Assembly (NCBI RefSeq): GCF_001514205.1
Contig: NZ_KQ948765.1
Coordinates: 1,862-65,861 of the forward strand
Source of the DNA: Streptomyces griseoruber
GTDB lineage: Bacteria > Actinomycetota > Actinomycetes > Streptomycetales > Streptomycetaceae
Length of the DNA: 64,000 bases
Direction: 5' to 3'
Part shown: piece by piece, positions 32,621 to 41,114 of the stretch
Numbering within the stretch: position 1 is the stretch's first letter
Layout: each line of letters begins with the position of its first letter
Notes under the pieces: model-generated
Seen by the model: only the letters and a program-made list of their open reading frames with translations
The model's database searches: none
Told to the model about the DNA's origin: nothing
Program-made: the position numbers and the translations under genes

Positions 32621-34294
32621 TCAGCCGGTCTGCCGGGCCGCCGCCCGGCCCGCCGCACGGCCCGAGAACAGGCAGCCGCCGAGGAAGGTGCCTTCAAGGG
32701 CGTTGTACCCGTGGACCCCGCCGCCGCCGAAGCCGGCGACCTCGCCCGCCGCGTACAGGCCCTCGATCGGCGCTCCGTCGGCGCCGATGGCGCGGGAGTC
32801 GAGGTCGGTCTGGATGCCGCCGAGCGTCTTGCGGGTGAGGACGTGCAGCTTGACCGCGATGAGCGGGCCGGCCTCGCGGTCGAGGATGCGGTGCGGGGTC
32901 GCGACCCGGCCGAGACGGTCGCCGATGTAGCGGCGGGCGTTGCGGATGCCCTGGATCTGGGCGTCCTTGCTGTACGGGTTGTCGATCTGCAGGTCGCGGG
33001 CGCGGATCTGGCGGCGCAGTCCGTCCGCGTCGAGCAGGGGCTTGTCGGTGAGCGCGTTCATCTTCTCGACGAGCCGGTCGAGGGTGTCGGCGACGACGAA
33101 GTCCGCGCCGTGGTCGAGGAACGCCTGCACGGGGGCCGGGGCACCCTTGCCGAGCAGCCGGTCACGCAGGACGGCCCGGCGGTCCTTGGCCGTGATGTCG
33201 GGGTTCTGCTCGGAGCCGGAGAGCGCGAACTCCTTCTCGACGATCTTCTGGCTGAGGACGAACCAGGAGTGGTCGTACCCGGCGATGTCCTCGGTGGTGC
33301 GCAGGTACTTGAGGGTGTTGAGGGTGTCGTAGCCCGGCAGACAGGGGTCGGGCAGCCGGCGGCCGAGCGCGTCGAACCACATCGAGGACGGGCCGGGCAG
33401 GATGCGGATGCCGTGGCCGGGCCAGATGGAGTCCCAGTTCTGGATGCCCTCGGTGTAGTGCCACATGCGGTCCCGGTTGACCAGCCGGACGCCGGCCTCG
33501 GCGCTGATGTCGAGCATGCGGCCGTCGACGTAGGCGGGCACGCCGGTGACCATCTCGGCGGGCGGGGTGCCGAGGCGCTCGGGCCAGTAGCGGCGCACGA
33601 TCTCGTGGTTGGCGCCGATGCCGCCGCTGGTGACGACGACGGCCTGGGCGGTCAGCTCGAACTCGCCGATCGCGTCGCGGTGGGAGGCGACACCGCGCGC
33701 GGAGTCGTCGGGCGCCAGGACCGTGCCGCGTACGCCGCGGGCGGCGCCGTCCGTCACGACCAGCTCGTCCACGCGGTGGCGGTGGTAGAAGGTCAGCAGC
33801 CCGTCCTTCGCGGCCTGCTTGGCGTAGCGGGCGAACGGCTCGACGACACCGGTGCCGGTGCCCCAGGCGACATGGAAGCGGGGCACCGAGTTGCCGTGGC
33901 CGTCGGCGCGCAGGTCGCCGCGCTCGGCCCAGCCGACCGTGGGCAGCAGGCTGATGCCGTGGCCGGTCAGCCAGGTCCGCTTCTCCCCCGCCGCCCACTC
34001 GACGTAGGCGCGGGCCCAGCGCACCGCCCAGGAGTCCTCGTCCTCGGTGCGGTCGAACTGCGCGCTGCCCTGCCAGTCGTTCCAGGCGAGGTCGAGGGAG
34101 TCCTTGATGCCGAGGCGGCGCTGCTCCGGGGAGTCGACGAGGAACAGCCCGCCGAAGGACCAGAACGCCTGGCCGCCGAGGTTGGCGGCGTTCTCCTGGT
34201 CGACCAGGGCGACCCGCCTGCCCCTGCTGGTGAGTTCGTGCGCCGCGACGAGGCCCGCGAGGCCCGCTCCGACGACGATGACGTCCGCGTCCAT
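32621..34294 (-). CDS. FAD-binding dehydrogenase (fumarate reductase / KstD-like flavoprotein)
   Basis: A 557-residue flavoprotein. The N-terminal ADVIVVGAGLAGLVAAHELTSRGRRVALVDQE is the FAD fold. The middle has VVVTSGGIGANHEIVRRYWP, and the C-terminus has GLYAAGEVAGFGGGGVHGYNALEGTFLGGCLFSGR closing the FAD site. The layout is that of the FAD-binding dehydrogenases related to fumarate reductase and 3-ketosteroid dehydrogenase; the substrate is not known. A TetR regulator gene lies 46 bases upstream on the same strand, so the two probably form one autoregulated unit. Confidence 0.9.
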   Translation of the reverse strand: MDADVIVVGAGLAGLVAAHELTSRGRRVALVDQENAANLGGQAFWSFGGLFLVDSPEQRRLGIKDSLDLAWNDWQGSAQFDRTEDEDSWAVRWARAYVEWAAGEKRTWLTGHGISLLPTVGWAERGDLRADGHGNSVPRFHVAWGTGTGVVEPFARYAKQAAKDGLLTFYHRHRVDELVVTDGAARGVRGTVLAPDDSARGVASHRDAIGEFELTAQAVVVTSGGIGANHEIVRRYWPERLGTPPAEMVTGVPAYVDGRMLDISAEAGVRLVNRDRMWHYTEGIQNWDSIWPGHGIRILPGPSSMWFDALGRRLPDPCLPGYDTLNTLKYLRTTEDIAGYDHSWFVLSQKIVEKEFALSGSEQNPDITAKDRRAVLRDRLLGKGAPAPVQAFLDHGADFVVADTLDRLVEKMNALTDKPLLDADGLRRQIRARDLQIDNPYSKDAQIQGIRNARRYIGDRLGRVATPHRILDREAGPLIAVKLHVLTRKTLGGIQTDLDSRAIGADGAPIEGLYAAGEVAGFGGGGVHGYNALEGTFLGGCLFSGRAAGRAAARQTG

Positions 34295-34340
34295 GGCGAC
34301 CGTTGCCTTTCTCTGACTGGGGGGGAGCTGCGATGGGGTG

Positions 34341-34973
34341 CTATTCCGAGGCGCTGCCGTCGGTCAGCAGCGCGGTGAGCAGTTGCTTGAGCCAGGCACG
34401 GGCGGCGTCCACGTCCTTGTCCAGCAGCAGTTGGGTGGTGACCCCGTCGTACGCGGCGACGACCGCGTGGGCGGCGGAGTCGGCGTCACCGAGGACGGCG
34501 GGCAGCGGGATGTGGCCGCGCGCCCGGGCCAGCCGGTCGGCGATCGCGCGGCGCAGCCTGGCCCGCTGTTCCAGGAGGGTCTGCGCGACGGCCGGGTCCC
34601 GCGCCGCGTGCACCAGGAAGTCCGTCTTCACCAGCAGCCAGTCGAGGTCGAGCAGCAGCACCTCGGTGACCCGGTCCACGGAGGCCGGTACGTCGAGATC
34701 GGGCCCTTCGCCCGCGAGGGCGTCGGCGACCTGCTGGGCGATCAGGTCGGCGCGTTCCCGGTAGAGCGCGAAGAACAGCTCGTCCAGGGTGCCGAAGTTG
34801 GAGTAGAAGGCGCCCCGGCTGTAGCCGGCGGCCTCGCAGACCTCCTCGATGGAGACCCGCCCGAAGCCCTTGGCGGCGAACACGGCGAAGGCGGCGTCGA
34901 GCAGATTGGCCCGGGTGCGCACCCGGCGCCGGGTGACCCGGCCGGTCGCCCGTCCGTTCTGCTCCGTCGCCAT
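34341..34973 (-). CDS. TetR-family transcriptional regulator
   Basis: A 210-residue TetR protein. The helix-turn-helix is TRANLLDAAFAVFAAKGFGRVSIEEVCEAAGYSRGAFYSNFGTLDELFFALY. The ligand domain follows with hydrophobic helices. The gene is first in a minus-strand unit with the FAD dehydrogenase. A strong palindromic operator lies directly upstream (34987-35025), so autorepression is likely. Confidence 0.9.
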   Translation of the reverse strand: MATEQNGRATGRVTRRRVRTRANLLDAAFAVFAAKGFGRVSIEEVCEAAGYSRGAFYSNFGTLDELFFALYRERADLIAQQVADALAGEGPDLDVPASVDRVTEVLLLDLDWLLVKTDFLVHAARDPAVAQTLLEQRARLRRAIADRLARARGHIPLPAVLGDADSAAHAVVAAYDGVTTQLLLDKDVDAARAWLKQLLTALLTDGSASE

Positions 34974-34986
34974 TGTCCGACCTCCG

Positions 34987-35025
34987 TTCGATACGCGAAT
35001 GTATCGGATGCATTGGTGTATCGAA
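34987..35025. promoter_or_regulatory. TetR-type operator, double palindrome
   Basis: CGATAC (34989-34994) and GTATCG (35001-35006) form a perfect inverted repeat with a 6-base spacer. A larger repeat pairs TTCGATACGCGAATG (34987-35001) with CATTGGTGTATCGAA (35011-35025) at 13 of 15 positions. Three GTATC-type half sites suggest binding of two TetR dimers, 14 bases upstream of the TetR start. Confidence 0.7.
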
Positions 35026-35245
35026 AGAGTTCGTACTCGATCGACCGCCGCCCGCTCGAGGACGCCGGCACGCCCGGCAGCACATGACGCTCACCGCCGA
35101 CCCCGGCACCGACCGCGTCTACGTCCACATCGCCCCGTACGGCGGGAACGTGCTGGTCTCCTGGGCCGGTGGTCTGACGAATGTCCGGTTCCTCGCCGAC
35201 GACCACGACGCTGTCGATCGCGCGTCTCGCGCCGTGAGCGGGGCC
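35026..35245. other. Intergenic stretch without a supported gene
   Basis: No convincing gene was found between the TetR operator and the terminator at 35246. A frame from ATG 35084 runs through the terminator and into the antisense of the transporter gene, and has no recognisable motif, so I do not call it. Confidence 0.5.
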
Positions 35246-35279
35246 GTGCCCGGTACCCGCCGTGACGGGTACCGGGCAC
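35246..35279. terminator. GC-rich hairpin terminator
   Basis: GTGCCCGGTACCCG (35246-35259) pairs perfectly with CGGGTACCGGGCAC (35266-35279) across a 6-base loop. It starts 9 bases past the stop of the transporter gene on the minus strand. It lacks a U tract, as is usual in Streptomyces. Confidence 0.75.
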
Positions 35280-35287
35280 CGGGGGGG

Positions 35288-37066
35288 TCAGCCTGCGGTG
35301 CGGTGGCCGGACAGGGAGGGCGCCGCGTCCTGGCCGCCCGCGTCGGGGCCCGCGCCCGGGGCGGGGTCCGGACCCGGGGCGGGGTCCGGGCCCGCGGCGG
35401 GGTCCGGGCCCGCGGCGGGGTCCGGGCCCGCGGCGGGGTCCGGGCCCGCGGCGGGGTCCGGGCCCGCGGCGGGGTCCGGGCCCGCGACGGGGTCCGGGCC
35501 CGCGGCGGGGTCCGGGCCCGCGGCCTGGGGCGGTGCCGTGCGCTGCGGGTGCCGCAGCAGGAGCACTCCCACGGCGGCGGCGAGCAGGGTCAGGACGGCG
35601 GAGACGATCAGGCAGAGGTGCAGGCCGTCCAGGAAGGCCTCGGACAGTGCGCCGAGGGCGCGGGGCGTGTCCGCGCCCAGGTCGATCCCGGCCACGGCGC
35701 CGATGCCGCCCTGTTCGGCGACTCCGGTGACCTGCTGCACCGTCCGGTCGCTCAGGCCCGCCCCGGTGAGGTGACCGGGGAGGGCGTCCACGGCCTTGCC
35801 GGACAGCAGGGCGCCGAGGACGGCGGGGCCGAGGGCCGCGCCGACCTGGCGGAAGGCGTTGTTGCCGGCGGCGGCCATGCCGGCCTGCTGGAAGGGCACC
35901 GAGCTGACGGCGGTGGCCGTCATCGGCGTGATGACGAAGGCCATGCCGAGGCCGAGCAGCGCCAGCCGCCAGGCCAGCGAGCCGAACGAGGTGTGCGCGT
36001 CGATGTCCGTCAGGGTGAGCAGGGCGGCCGTGGAGACCAGCAGCCCGCCGGGGATGAGCAGCCGCGCCGAGACCCGGTGGACGAGCCGGCCGACGGGGGC
36101 GCCGAGCACGAGCGGGACCGAGGACACCATCAGCAGCCGCCAGGCGGCGTCGAGCGTGGACAGCCGCTGGACCATGCCGAAGTAGAGGCTGAGCGCGAAG
36201 AAGAACCCGATCAGGCCCAGAAAGCTGATCATGGCGATCAGGGTGGTGGCGGTGAAGGCCGGGCTGCGGAACAGGGTGAGGTCCAGCATGGGGCTGGAGC
36301 TGGCGCGTTCCGCCAGGACGAACGCGACGGCGGCGACCGCGGCGGTGGACAGGGCGATCATCACCTTGACGTCGGTGAAGGATCCGGCGCCGCCCTCGAT
36401 GATGCCGTAGACCAGCGCGGTGATCGCCAGGGCGGCGGTGAGCTGGCCGGGCCAGTCGAGGCGGCGGGAGCCCGGGGCGCGGGAGTCGGTCAGCAGCCCG
36501 GCCGCGCAGGCCAGGGCGGCGAGGGACGCCGGGATCGGCAGGAGGTGGATCCAGCGCCAGTCGACGTGGGCGAGGACCGTGCCCGCGATGACCGGGCCGA
36601 GGGCCAGCGCGGCTGTCAGGGAGGTGGCCCACAGGCCGATGAACCTGCCGCGCTCCCGCGGGTCGGGGACGGCGTGGCTGATGAGGGCGAGGGTGGTGGG
36701 CAGCAGGGCGGCCGAGCCCAGTCCGGCGAGTGCCTGGCCGGCCCAGAGCGTCTGGACGTTCTGCGCGCACAGGGCGACGAGTGCGCCGAGGGCGCTGAGG
36801 GCGAGTCCCGCCTGGTAGACCTTCTTGCGGCCGTGGACGTCGCCGAAGACGCCGGCGGTGAGGATGAGGGCGGCCATGGGCAGCACGAACGCGTCGGAGA
36901 CCCAGGACAGCTGGGAGGTCGAGGCGTTCAGCGCCCGCTGGATCGCGGGCAGGCTCGCCGAGACGGTGGTCACCGGCAGATAGGCGACGAACACACCGAC
37001 GCAGGCCATGACGAGCGTGGCGGTCCGTCGTTCCCGCGGCGGGTGCGCCGTGGTCGTGGCATTCAC
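35288..37066 (-). CDS. DHA2-type MFS drug efflux transporter with repeat tail
   Basis: A 592-residue protein with about 14 hydrophobic helices, as in the EmrB/QacA group. Visible motifs are AGVFGDVHGRKKVYQAG (loop 2-3), GQALAGLGSAALLPTTLALI and LGPVIAGTVLAHVDWRWIHLLP (motif C region). Residues 1-505 form the transporter. The last 80 residues are a disordered tail of nine AGPDPA-type hexapeptide repeats, encoded by an 18-bp tandem repeat. The GTG at 37066 (VNATTTAHPP) has AGGAAG upstream. The longer frame to 37747 overlaps the LacI gene and was rejected. Confidence 0.88.
   Translation of the reverse strand: MNATTTAHPPRERRTATLVMACVGVFVAYLPVTTVSASLPAIQRALNASTSQLSWVSDAFVLPMAALILTAGVFGDVHGRKKVYQAGLALSALGALVALCAQNVQTLWAGQALAGLGSAALLPTTLALISHAVPDPRERGRFIGLWATSLTAALALGPVIAGTVLAHVDWRWIHLLPIPASLAALACAAGLLTDSRAPGSRRLDWPGQLTAALAITALVYGIIEGGAGSFTDVKVMIALSTAAVAAVAFVLAERASSSPMLDLTLFRSPAFTATTLIAMISFLGLIGFFFALSLYFGMVQRLSTLDAAWRLLMVSSVPLVLGAPVGRLVHRVSARLLIPGGLLVSTAALLTLTDIDAHTSFGSLAWRLALLGLGMAFVITPMTATAVSSVPFQQAGMAAAGNNAFRQVGAALGPAVLGALLSGKAVDALPGHLTGAGLSDRTVQQVTGVAEQGGIGAVAGIDLGADTPRALGALSEAFLDGLHLCLIVSAVLTLLAAAVGVLLLRHPQRTAPPQAAGPDPAAGPDPVAGPDPAAGPDPAAGPDPAAGPDPAAGPDPAAGPDPAPGPDPAPGAGPDAGGQDAAPSLSGHRTAG
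35363..35524. repeat. Tandem 18-bp repeat, nine units
   Basis: Nine consecutive 18-base units of the form GGGGTCCGGGCCCGCGGC lie inside the 3' end of the transporter gene. The middle units are identical, and the outer ones differ at one to three bases. Each unit encodes one Ala-Gly-Pro-Asp-Pro-Ala hexapeptide on the minus strand. Identical units suggest recent slippage, so copy number may vary between strains. Confidence 0.9.
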
Positions 37067-37245
37067 GGAGGACTCTTCCTGACGGCGCCCGGGCACCGGG
37101 CGCTGGAGTGGGGCTTGACGGCCGCCACTCTCCGTGACACCGGCCGCTTCAGGCGAGCCACGGGCCCCCGGGACGAGGACAATCGACATCCGGGGGCCGC
37201 TTTCCCCGGATCTTCGACATCCCTCGCCCACTCCTCCCCGGCGGG

Positions 37246-38283
37246 CTACGCCCGCGCGGACACCTCCGGGGGCAGGTTGAACGGCGTCACCACCTGGATC
37301 GCCGAGGGCAGCGAAGGCCCGTCGTCGGGGAGTGCCCCGTGGGCGCGCATCACCGTCTGGCAGGCCCGCCGTACGTCCTGGCGCAGATCGTGGTGGAGGA
37401 CCGCGGACAGCCGGCGCCCGCGCAGCAGCCGGGTGTTGTCGTGGTCGAGGTCGTGGGCGACGAACACCGCGCAGGTGCGGCCCAGTTCGTCGAAGGCGGC
37501 CAGGGTCGCGAGGTTGCCGCCGCCCATGGAGTACACGGCGACGATGTCCTCGTCGCGGCGCAGCGCCTCGAGGACCAGGTCGTGCTGGGTGGCGTCGAGG
37601 CCGTCGCTGTCGGTGACCTCCACCAGGGCGCGCCGGGGGTGGGCGAGGCGCATCGCGCTGCGGAAGCCCATCTCGCGCTCCTCCTCGCCCCGGAAGGAGC
37701 CCCGGCTGATGGTGGTGAGGACATGACCGGGCCGGTCGCCGAGCCACTGGCCGAGGAGGTAGGCGGCGGTGCTCCCGGCGGCCCGGTTGTCGATCCCGAC
37801 GTACGCCACGCGCGCGCTCGACGGCAGGTCGGTGACCAGGGTGACGACGGGGATGCCGGCGGCGGCGAGCCGGCCGACGGCGGCGGTGGTCTCCGGCAGG
37901 TCCGGCGCCTTGAGGATCACCCCTTGCGAGCCCCGCCGGGCGATCCGGTCGAGGATGGCGGTCAGTTCGCCGACGGGCGCGGTCTGCCGGAAGTGGAACC
38001 GTGAGCGCACCACGGCGGGGTGCAGCGACGGCAGTTCGGCCTCCAGGGCCTCGCGTACGGCGGTGGAGAACCGCTCCGGCGCCTGCATCACGATGTCGAT
38101 CATGAAGGTACGGCCGCCGATGCGGACCTGGGTCTGCTGGCGGTCGAGGTCCTCGACGGCCCGCCGCACCTCCCGGACCGTGCTCTCACGGACACCGCCG
38201 CGGCGGTTGAGGACCCGGTCGACCGTGGCCGTGCTCAGGCCGGACTGACGGGCGATCTCCTTGATCGTATAGGGGTGTCGCAT
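37246..38283 (-). CDS. LacI-family transcriptional regulator
   Basis: A 345-residue LacI protein with the helix-turn-helix YTIKEIARQSGLSTATVDRVLNRRGGVRESTVREV at residues 5-40 and a periplasmic-binding-like sensor domain (IDIVMQAPERFSTAVREAL, VAYVGIDNRAAGSTAAYLLGQWL, VFVAHDLDHDNTRLL). The sensor domain resembles those of regulators for sugars or inositol-like compounds. It is divergent from the dioxygenase gene at 38394 and likely controls it. The 110 bases between them show no clear perfect palindrome. Confidence 0.9.
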   Translation of the reverse strand: MRHPYTIKEIARQSGLSTATVDRVLNRRGGVRESTVREVRRAVEDLDRQQTQVRIGGRTFMIDIVMQAPERFSTAVREALEAELPSLHPAVVRSRFHFRQTAPVGELTAILDRIARRGSQGVILKAPDLPETTAAVGRLAAAGIPVVTLVTDLPSSARVAYVGIDNRAAGSTAAYLLGQWLGDRPGHVLTTISRGSFRGEEEREMGFRSAMRLAHPRRALVEVTDSDGLDATQHDLVLEALRRDEDIVAVYSMGGGNLATLAAFDELGRTCAVFVAHDLDHDNTRLLRGRRLSAVLHHDLRQDVRRACQTVMRAHGALPDDGPSLPSAIQVVTPFNLPPEVSARA

Positions 38284-38393
38284 GCCTGGTTTCCCACGAT
38301 TGCTGAGGTGTTTTTGATGTGCTTCCGAGCCTTGAATGAGGGGTTCGATCTCAGAAGACTGGCAGAAAAGCGAGGGCTGCGAAAGGACCCGCG

Positions 38394-39572
38394 ATGATCC
38401 CCACCCCTGTGCGCTCCCGGACCTGGCTGACCGAGGAGGACTGCGATCTCGACGTGTTCCGCTCGCTCGTCGAACAGCGCACCGATCCCGCCGACCACCC
38501 CTCGGCCCTGCGGGTCGAGCGGAACGTCCCGCTCTACGACAGCGGCCGGCTGCGCGAGCTGACGGCCACCGCCGAGGGCCGCCGCGAGGTGCAGAGCGAG
38601 CTGGTGCGGACCCTGCTGGACGGTCCCGGTGTCGTGGTCCTCAAGGGCGCGTACACCGACCCGGCGGTGGTGGACCGGGCGTCGGAGGCGTTCCGGGCGC
38701 TGATCGAGGAGGAGCGCGCCTCGGGCACGGCCCGCGGTGACCACTTCGCCAAGCCCGGCGCGAACGACCGGGTGTGGAACGCGCTCGACAAGATGGCCGT
38801 GCGGGCGCCGGAGGTGTTCGCCGACTACTACGCCAACGACATGCTGGAGCTGGTCGCCGAGGCCTGGCTCGGTCCCGCCTACCAGGTGACCTCGCAGGTC
38901 AACGTGGTCAATCCGGGCGGTGCCGCGCAGAGCCCGCACCGCGACTACCACCTCGGCTTCCTGTCCCAGGCCCAGGCGGCCGCGTACCCGGCGCATGTGC
39001 ACCGGCTGTCGCCCGTGCTGACCCTCCAGGGCGCGGTCGCCCACTGCGACATGCCCGTGGAGTCCGGTCCGACGCTGTACCTGCCGCACTCGCAGAAGTT
39101 CGAGCCCGGCTATCTCGCCTGGCGGCTGCCCGGGTTCGTCGAGTACTTCGACGCGCACCATGTGCAGCTTCCGCTGGAGAAGGGGGACGCGGCCTTCTTC
39201 AACCCGGCGCTGTTCCACGCGGCCGGACACAACGTCTCCTCCGGCATCCGGCGGATGGCCAATCTGCTCCAGATCTCCTCCGCGTTCGGCCGGGCGATGG
39301 AGACGGTCGACCGGCAGGCGATGGCGAACGCGCTGTTCCCCGTGCTGCGGGAGCGCAGGGCCGAGGGGGCCGGGGAGGACTGGCTGCGCCGCGTGGTCGC
39401 CGCCACCGCCGAGGGCTACCCGTTCCCCACCGACCTCGACCTCGACCCGCCGGTCGACGGTCTGGCCCCGCCCTCCCAGGCGGACACCCTCTGGCGGTCT
39501 GTCATCGAGGACTGGGAGCCGGAGCGGCTGCGGCGGGAACTGGCGGCGGGCGCGGAGCGGCGCAGGAGCTGA
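38394..39572 (+). CDS. Phytanoyl-CoA dioxygenase family protein
   Basis: A 392-residue Fe(II)/2-oxoglutarate-dependent oxygenase candidate. The iron site is SPHRDYHLGF (His182 and Asp184) with a distal His in FHAAGHN (275 or 279), followed by the basic residue region GIRRMANLLQ. The double-stranded beta helix core spans about residues 75-290. The substrate is unknown. The divergent LacI regulator suggests induction by a sugar-like compound. The ATG at 38394 has GAAAGGA upstream. Confidence 0.87.
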   Translation: MIPTPVRSRTWLTEEDCDLDVFRSLVEQRTDPADHPSALRVERNVPLYDSGRLRELTATAEGRREVQSELVRTLLDGPGVVVLKGAYTDPAVVDRASEAFRALIEEERASGTARGDHFAKPGANDRVWNALDKMAVRAPEVFADYYANDMLELVAEAWLGPAYQVTSQVNVVNPGGAAQSPHRDYHLGFLSQAQAAAYPAHVHRLSPVLTLQGAVAHCDMPVESGPTLYLPHSQKFEPGYLAWRLPGFVEYFDAHHVQLPLEKGDAAFFNPALFHAAGHNVSSGIRRMANLLQISSAFGRAMETVDRQAMANALFPVLRERRAEGAGEDWLRRVVAATAEGYPFPTDLDLDPPVDGLAPPSQADTLWRSVIEDWEPERLRRELAAGAERRRS

Positions 39573-39630
39573 ACCGGCGTGCGCCGGGCCTCGCCACGCG
39601 CGCCCCGGTGCACCGAGTCACGGCCATCAG

Positions 39631-39653
39631 CAAAGTAACGGGGCATTACTTTG
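39631..39653. promoter_or_regulatory. Palindromic operator upstream of small peptide-TetR unit
   Basis: CAAAGTAA (39631-39638) and TTACTTTG (39646-39653) are perfect 8-base inverted repeats with a 7-base spacer, in an AT-rich patch 26 bases before the GTG at 39680. The TACTTT inside could be a -10 element. This suits autorepression by the TetR protein encoded two genes on. Confidence 0.65.
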
Positions 39654-39679
39654 TGACGCCCCCGCACGTTGGTGGGGAC

Positions 39680-39871
39680 GTGAAGAACGTCGACATGCTC
39701 CTCACCGGCGGCTTCGTCGCCGTCACCGCGGTGGCCGTCCTGACCGTCCACGGCCTTCAGCCGGACCCGTCCGAAGGCCTCTTGTGCGGAACCCGGCAGG
39801 TCACCCGTCCGACCTCGGTACTGTCGCATCCCGCTCCCCTCGGAGCGGACCGGCCGGAGGAGGACGACTGA
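39680..39871 (+). CDS. Small single-span membrane peptide (putative)
   Basis: A 63-residue frame from GTG 39680. It has one hydrophobic helix near the N-terminus (MLLTGGFVAVTAVAVLTVHGL) and a polar tail ending GADRPEEDD. A GGTGGGGA run just upstream could act as a ribosome site. It overlaps the probable start of the TetR gene, suggesting coupling. I do not recognise a family. It could be a leader peptide for the regulator rather than a functional protein. Confidence 0.45.
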   Translation: MKNVDMLLTGGFVAVTAVAVLTVHGLQPDPSEGLLCGTRQVTRPTSVLSHPAPLGADRPEEDD

Positions 39872-40713
39872 ACGAGGACGACGACCCGAGCTCCGCCCCC
39901 ACGCGCCGCGAGCGGCTGCGCCGTCAGATGTCGCGGGAGGTCCGCGCCGCGGCGCGCGCGGTCATCACGGACCAAGGGGTGGAGGCGCTGACGCTCGCCG
40001 AGATCGCCCGGCGGGTCGGGGTGACCCCGGCGGCCCTCTACCGGCACTTCGACGACCTGGCGGACATCGTCCGGCACACCGCCCGGGACATCGTCGCCGA
40101 GCTGACCGCTCTGCTGCGGGACTCCGTGGAGGCCGAGCACGAGGCCGATCTCGCGGCCCGGCTGGTCGCCCCCTGCCGGGTGTTCCGGCAGTGGGGGCTG
40201 ACCCACCGCCAGGAGTTCGGTCTGCTGTTCGGCACGCCCACGGCGGCCGCCGGTTCCGCCCAGCCCGATCTGACCGGCGACTGGATCCGGGAGCTGGCCT
40301 CCGTCTGGGGCCCCGAGCACATGCGGCTGTGGGCGACCCGCCCCTACCCCGTCATCGCCGACGCCGACCTCGACCCGCGGCTGCGCCGGCAGATCGCCGC
40401 GTACCGCTCGGCCACCGGGGTGGAGATACCGCTCGGCGCGCTGGTCGTCATGCTGTCCTGCTGGCGCTCGCTCTACGGGCAGGTGGCCCTGGAGGTGTTC
40501 GCGCACTTCAACCCGTTGATCCTCGACCAGGAGCCGATGTTCGAACTGCTGATGCTCGAACTGGCGACCAGGCTGGGCCTGGGTGCGGACTACCGGCCCC
40601 CGCCGGGCCTGAGGGTGACGGCGGCTCCGGAGCGCCTCACGGCGGCGGCAGCCCCGCCGGGCGCGACGGGCGGCCCAGGCGCACCGGCACCCCCGGCGAG
40701 CACAGGACGCTGA
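39868..40713 (+). CDS. TetR-family transcriptional regulator
   Basis: A TetR protein of about 281 residues. The helix-turn-helix is VRAAARAVITDQGVEALTLAEIARRVGVTPAALYRHFDDLADIVRHT. The C-terminal part matches the WHG-type TetR_C domain (RVFRQWGLTHRQEFGLLFGTP). The start is uncertain: the CTG at 39868 sits 4 bases after a GGAGGAGG site and gives LNEDDDPSS; ATG 39928 has no site; GTG 39784 is also in frame. The tail after residue 240 is Ala/Pro/Gly-rich. An inverted repeat at 39631 is the likely operator. Confidence 0.85.
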   Translation: MNEDDDPSSAPTRRERLRRQMSREVRAAARAVITDQGVEALTLAEIARRVGVTPAALYRHFDDLADIVRHTARDIVAELTALLRDSVEAEHEADLAARLVAPCRVFRQWGLTHRQEFGLLFGTPTAAAGSAQPDLTGDWIRELASVWGPEHMRLWATRPYPVIADADLDPRLRRQIAAYRSATGVEIPLGALVVMLSCWRSLYGQVALEVFAHFNPLILDQEPMFELLMLELATRLGLGADYRPPPGLRVTAAPERLTAAAAPPGATGGPGAPAPPASTGR

Positions 40714-40719
40714 CCGGTT

Positions 40720-41114
40720 CCCCGCGCGGCGCGGGCGGCCCGCCGCGGTGATCAGGTTCTCCTCGCGCACGATCAGCTCGGCGCGGTGCGGCGGCCGGCG
40801 CGGACGGTGGTTCGGTTCGGCAGGTAGGCGGCCCCGCCGAAGAAGGCGTTGTGCATCCCCCGGCGGGCGGTGAGGAGGTGCTCCAGCCCGGTCGGTTCCC
40901 CGACACGCGCGCCGGGGCGCACCGCGACACGGCTGTACGCCCCGCGCGGACCGGGCCGGCGGCGGCTCGTGTACGTCACGATGCCGTCGGCCGCGCGCAC
41001 GCTCATCCGGGACCACAGGCAGGGCAGCCGGAAGCCGGCCCGCCCCATCGGGCAGCCCCGCCACCGTCTCCGGGGCTACGGCCCGGGCTTCCGCACGGCG
41101 CCGGCATGCCGGGC
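40720..41114 (-). pseudogene. DUF2071 (YqjF-type) relic
   Basis: The minus strand reads GRAGFRLPCLWSRMSVRAAD, then TSRRRPGPRGAYSRVAVRPG and LEHLLTARRGMHNAFFGGAAYLPN, which is the C-terminal half of a DUF2071 protein. After about 40800 the match (HRAELIVREENLITAAG) continues in another frame, so there is a frameshift. The first half of the family is absent, and a stop precedes the matching part in frame. It is a decayed gene in what would otherwise be a 400-base gap. Confidence 0.6.

Noticed and set aside
35084..35283. Possible small gene starting MTLTADPGTDRVYVHIAPYG
   Set aside because: The frame runs through a terminator hairpin into antisense of the transporter, and has no ribosome site or family match.
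35363..35524. CRISPR array
   Set aside because: The 18-base units are contiguous without spacers and lie inside a coding frame, so this is a simple tandem repeat.
38338..38365. tRNA-like GGTTCGATCTC segment
   Set aside because: No acceptor or anticodon stem could be paired around it.
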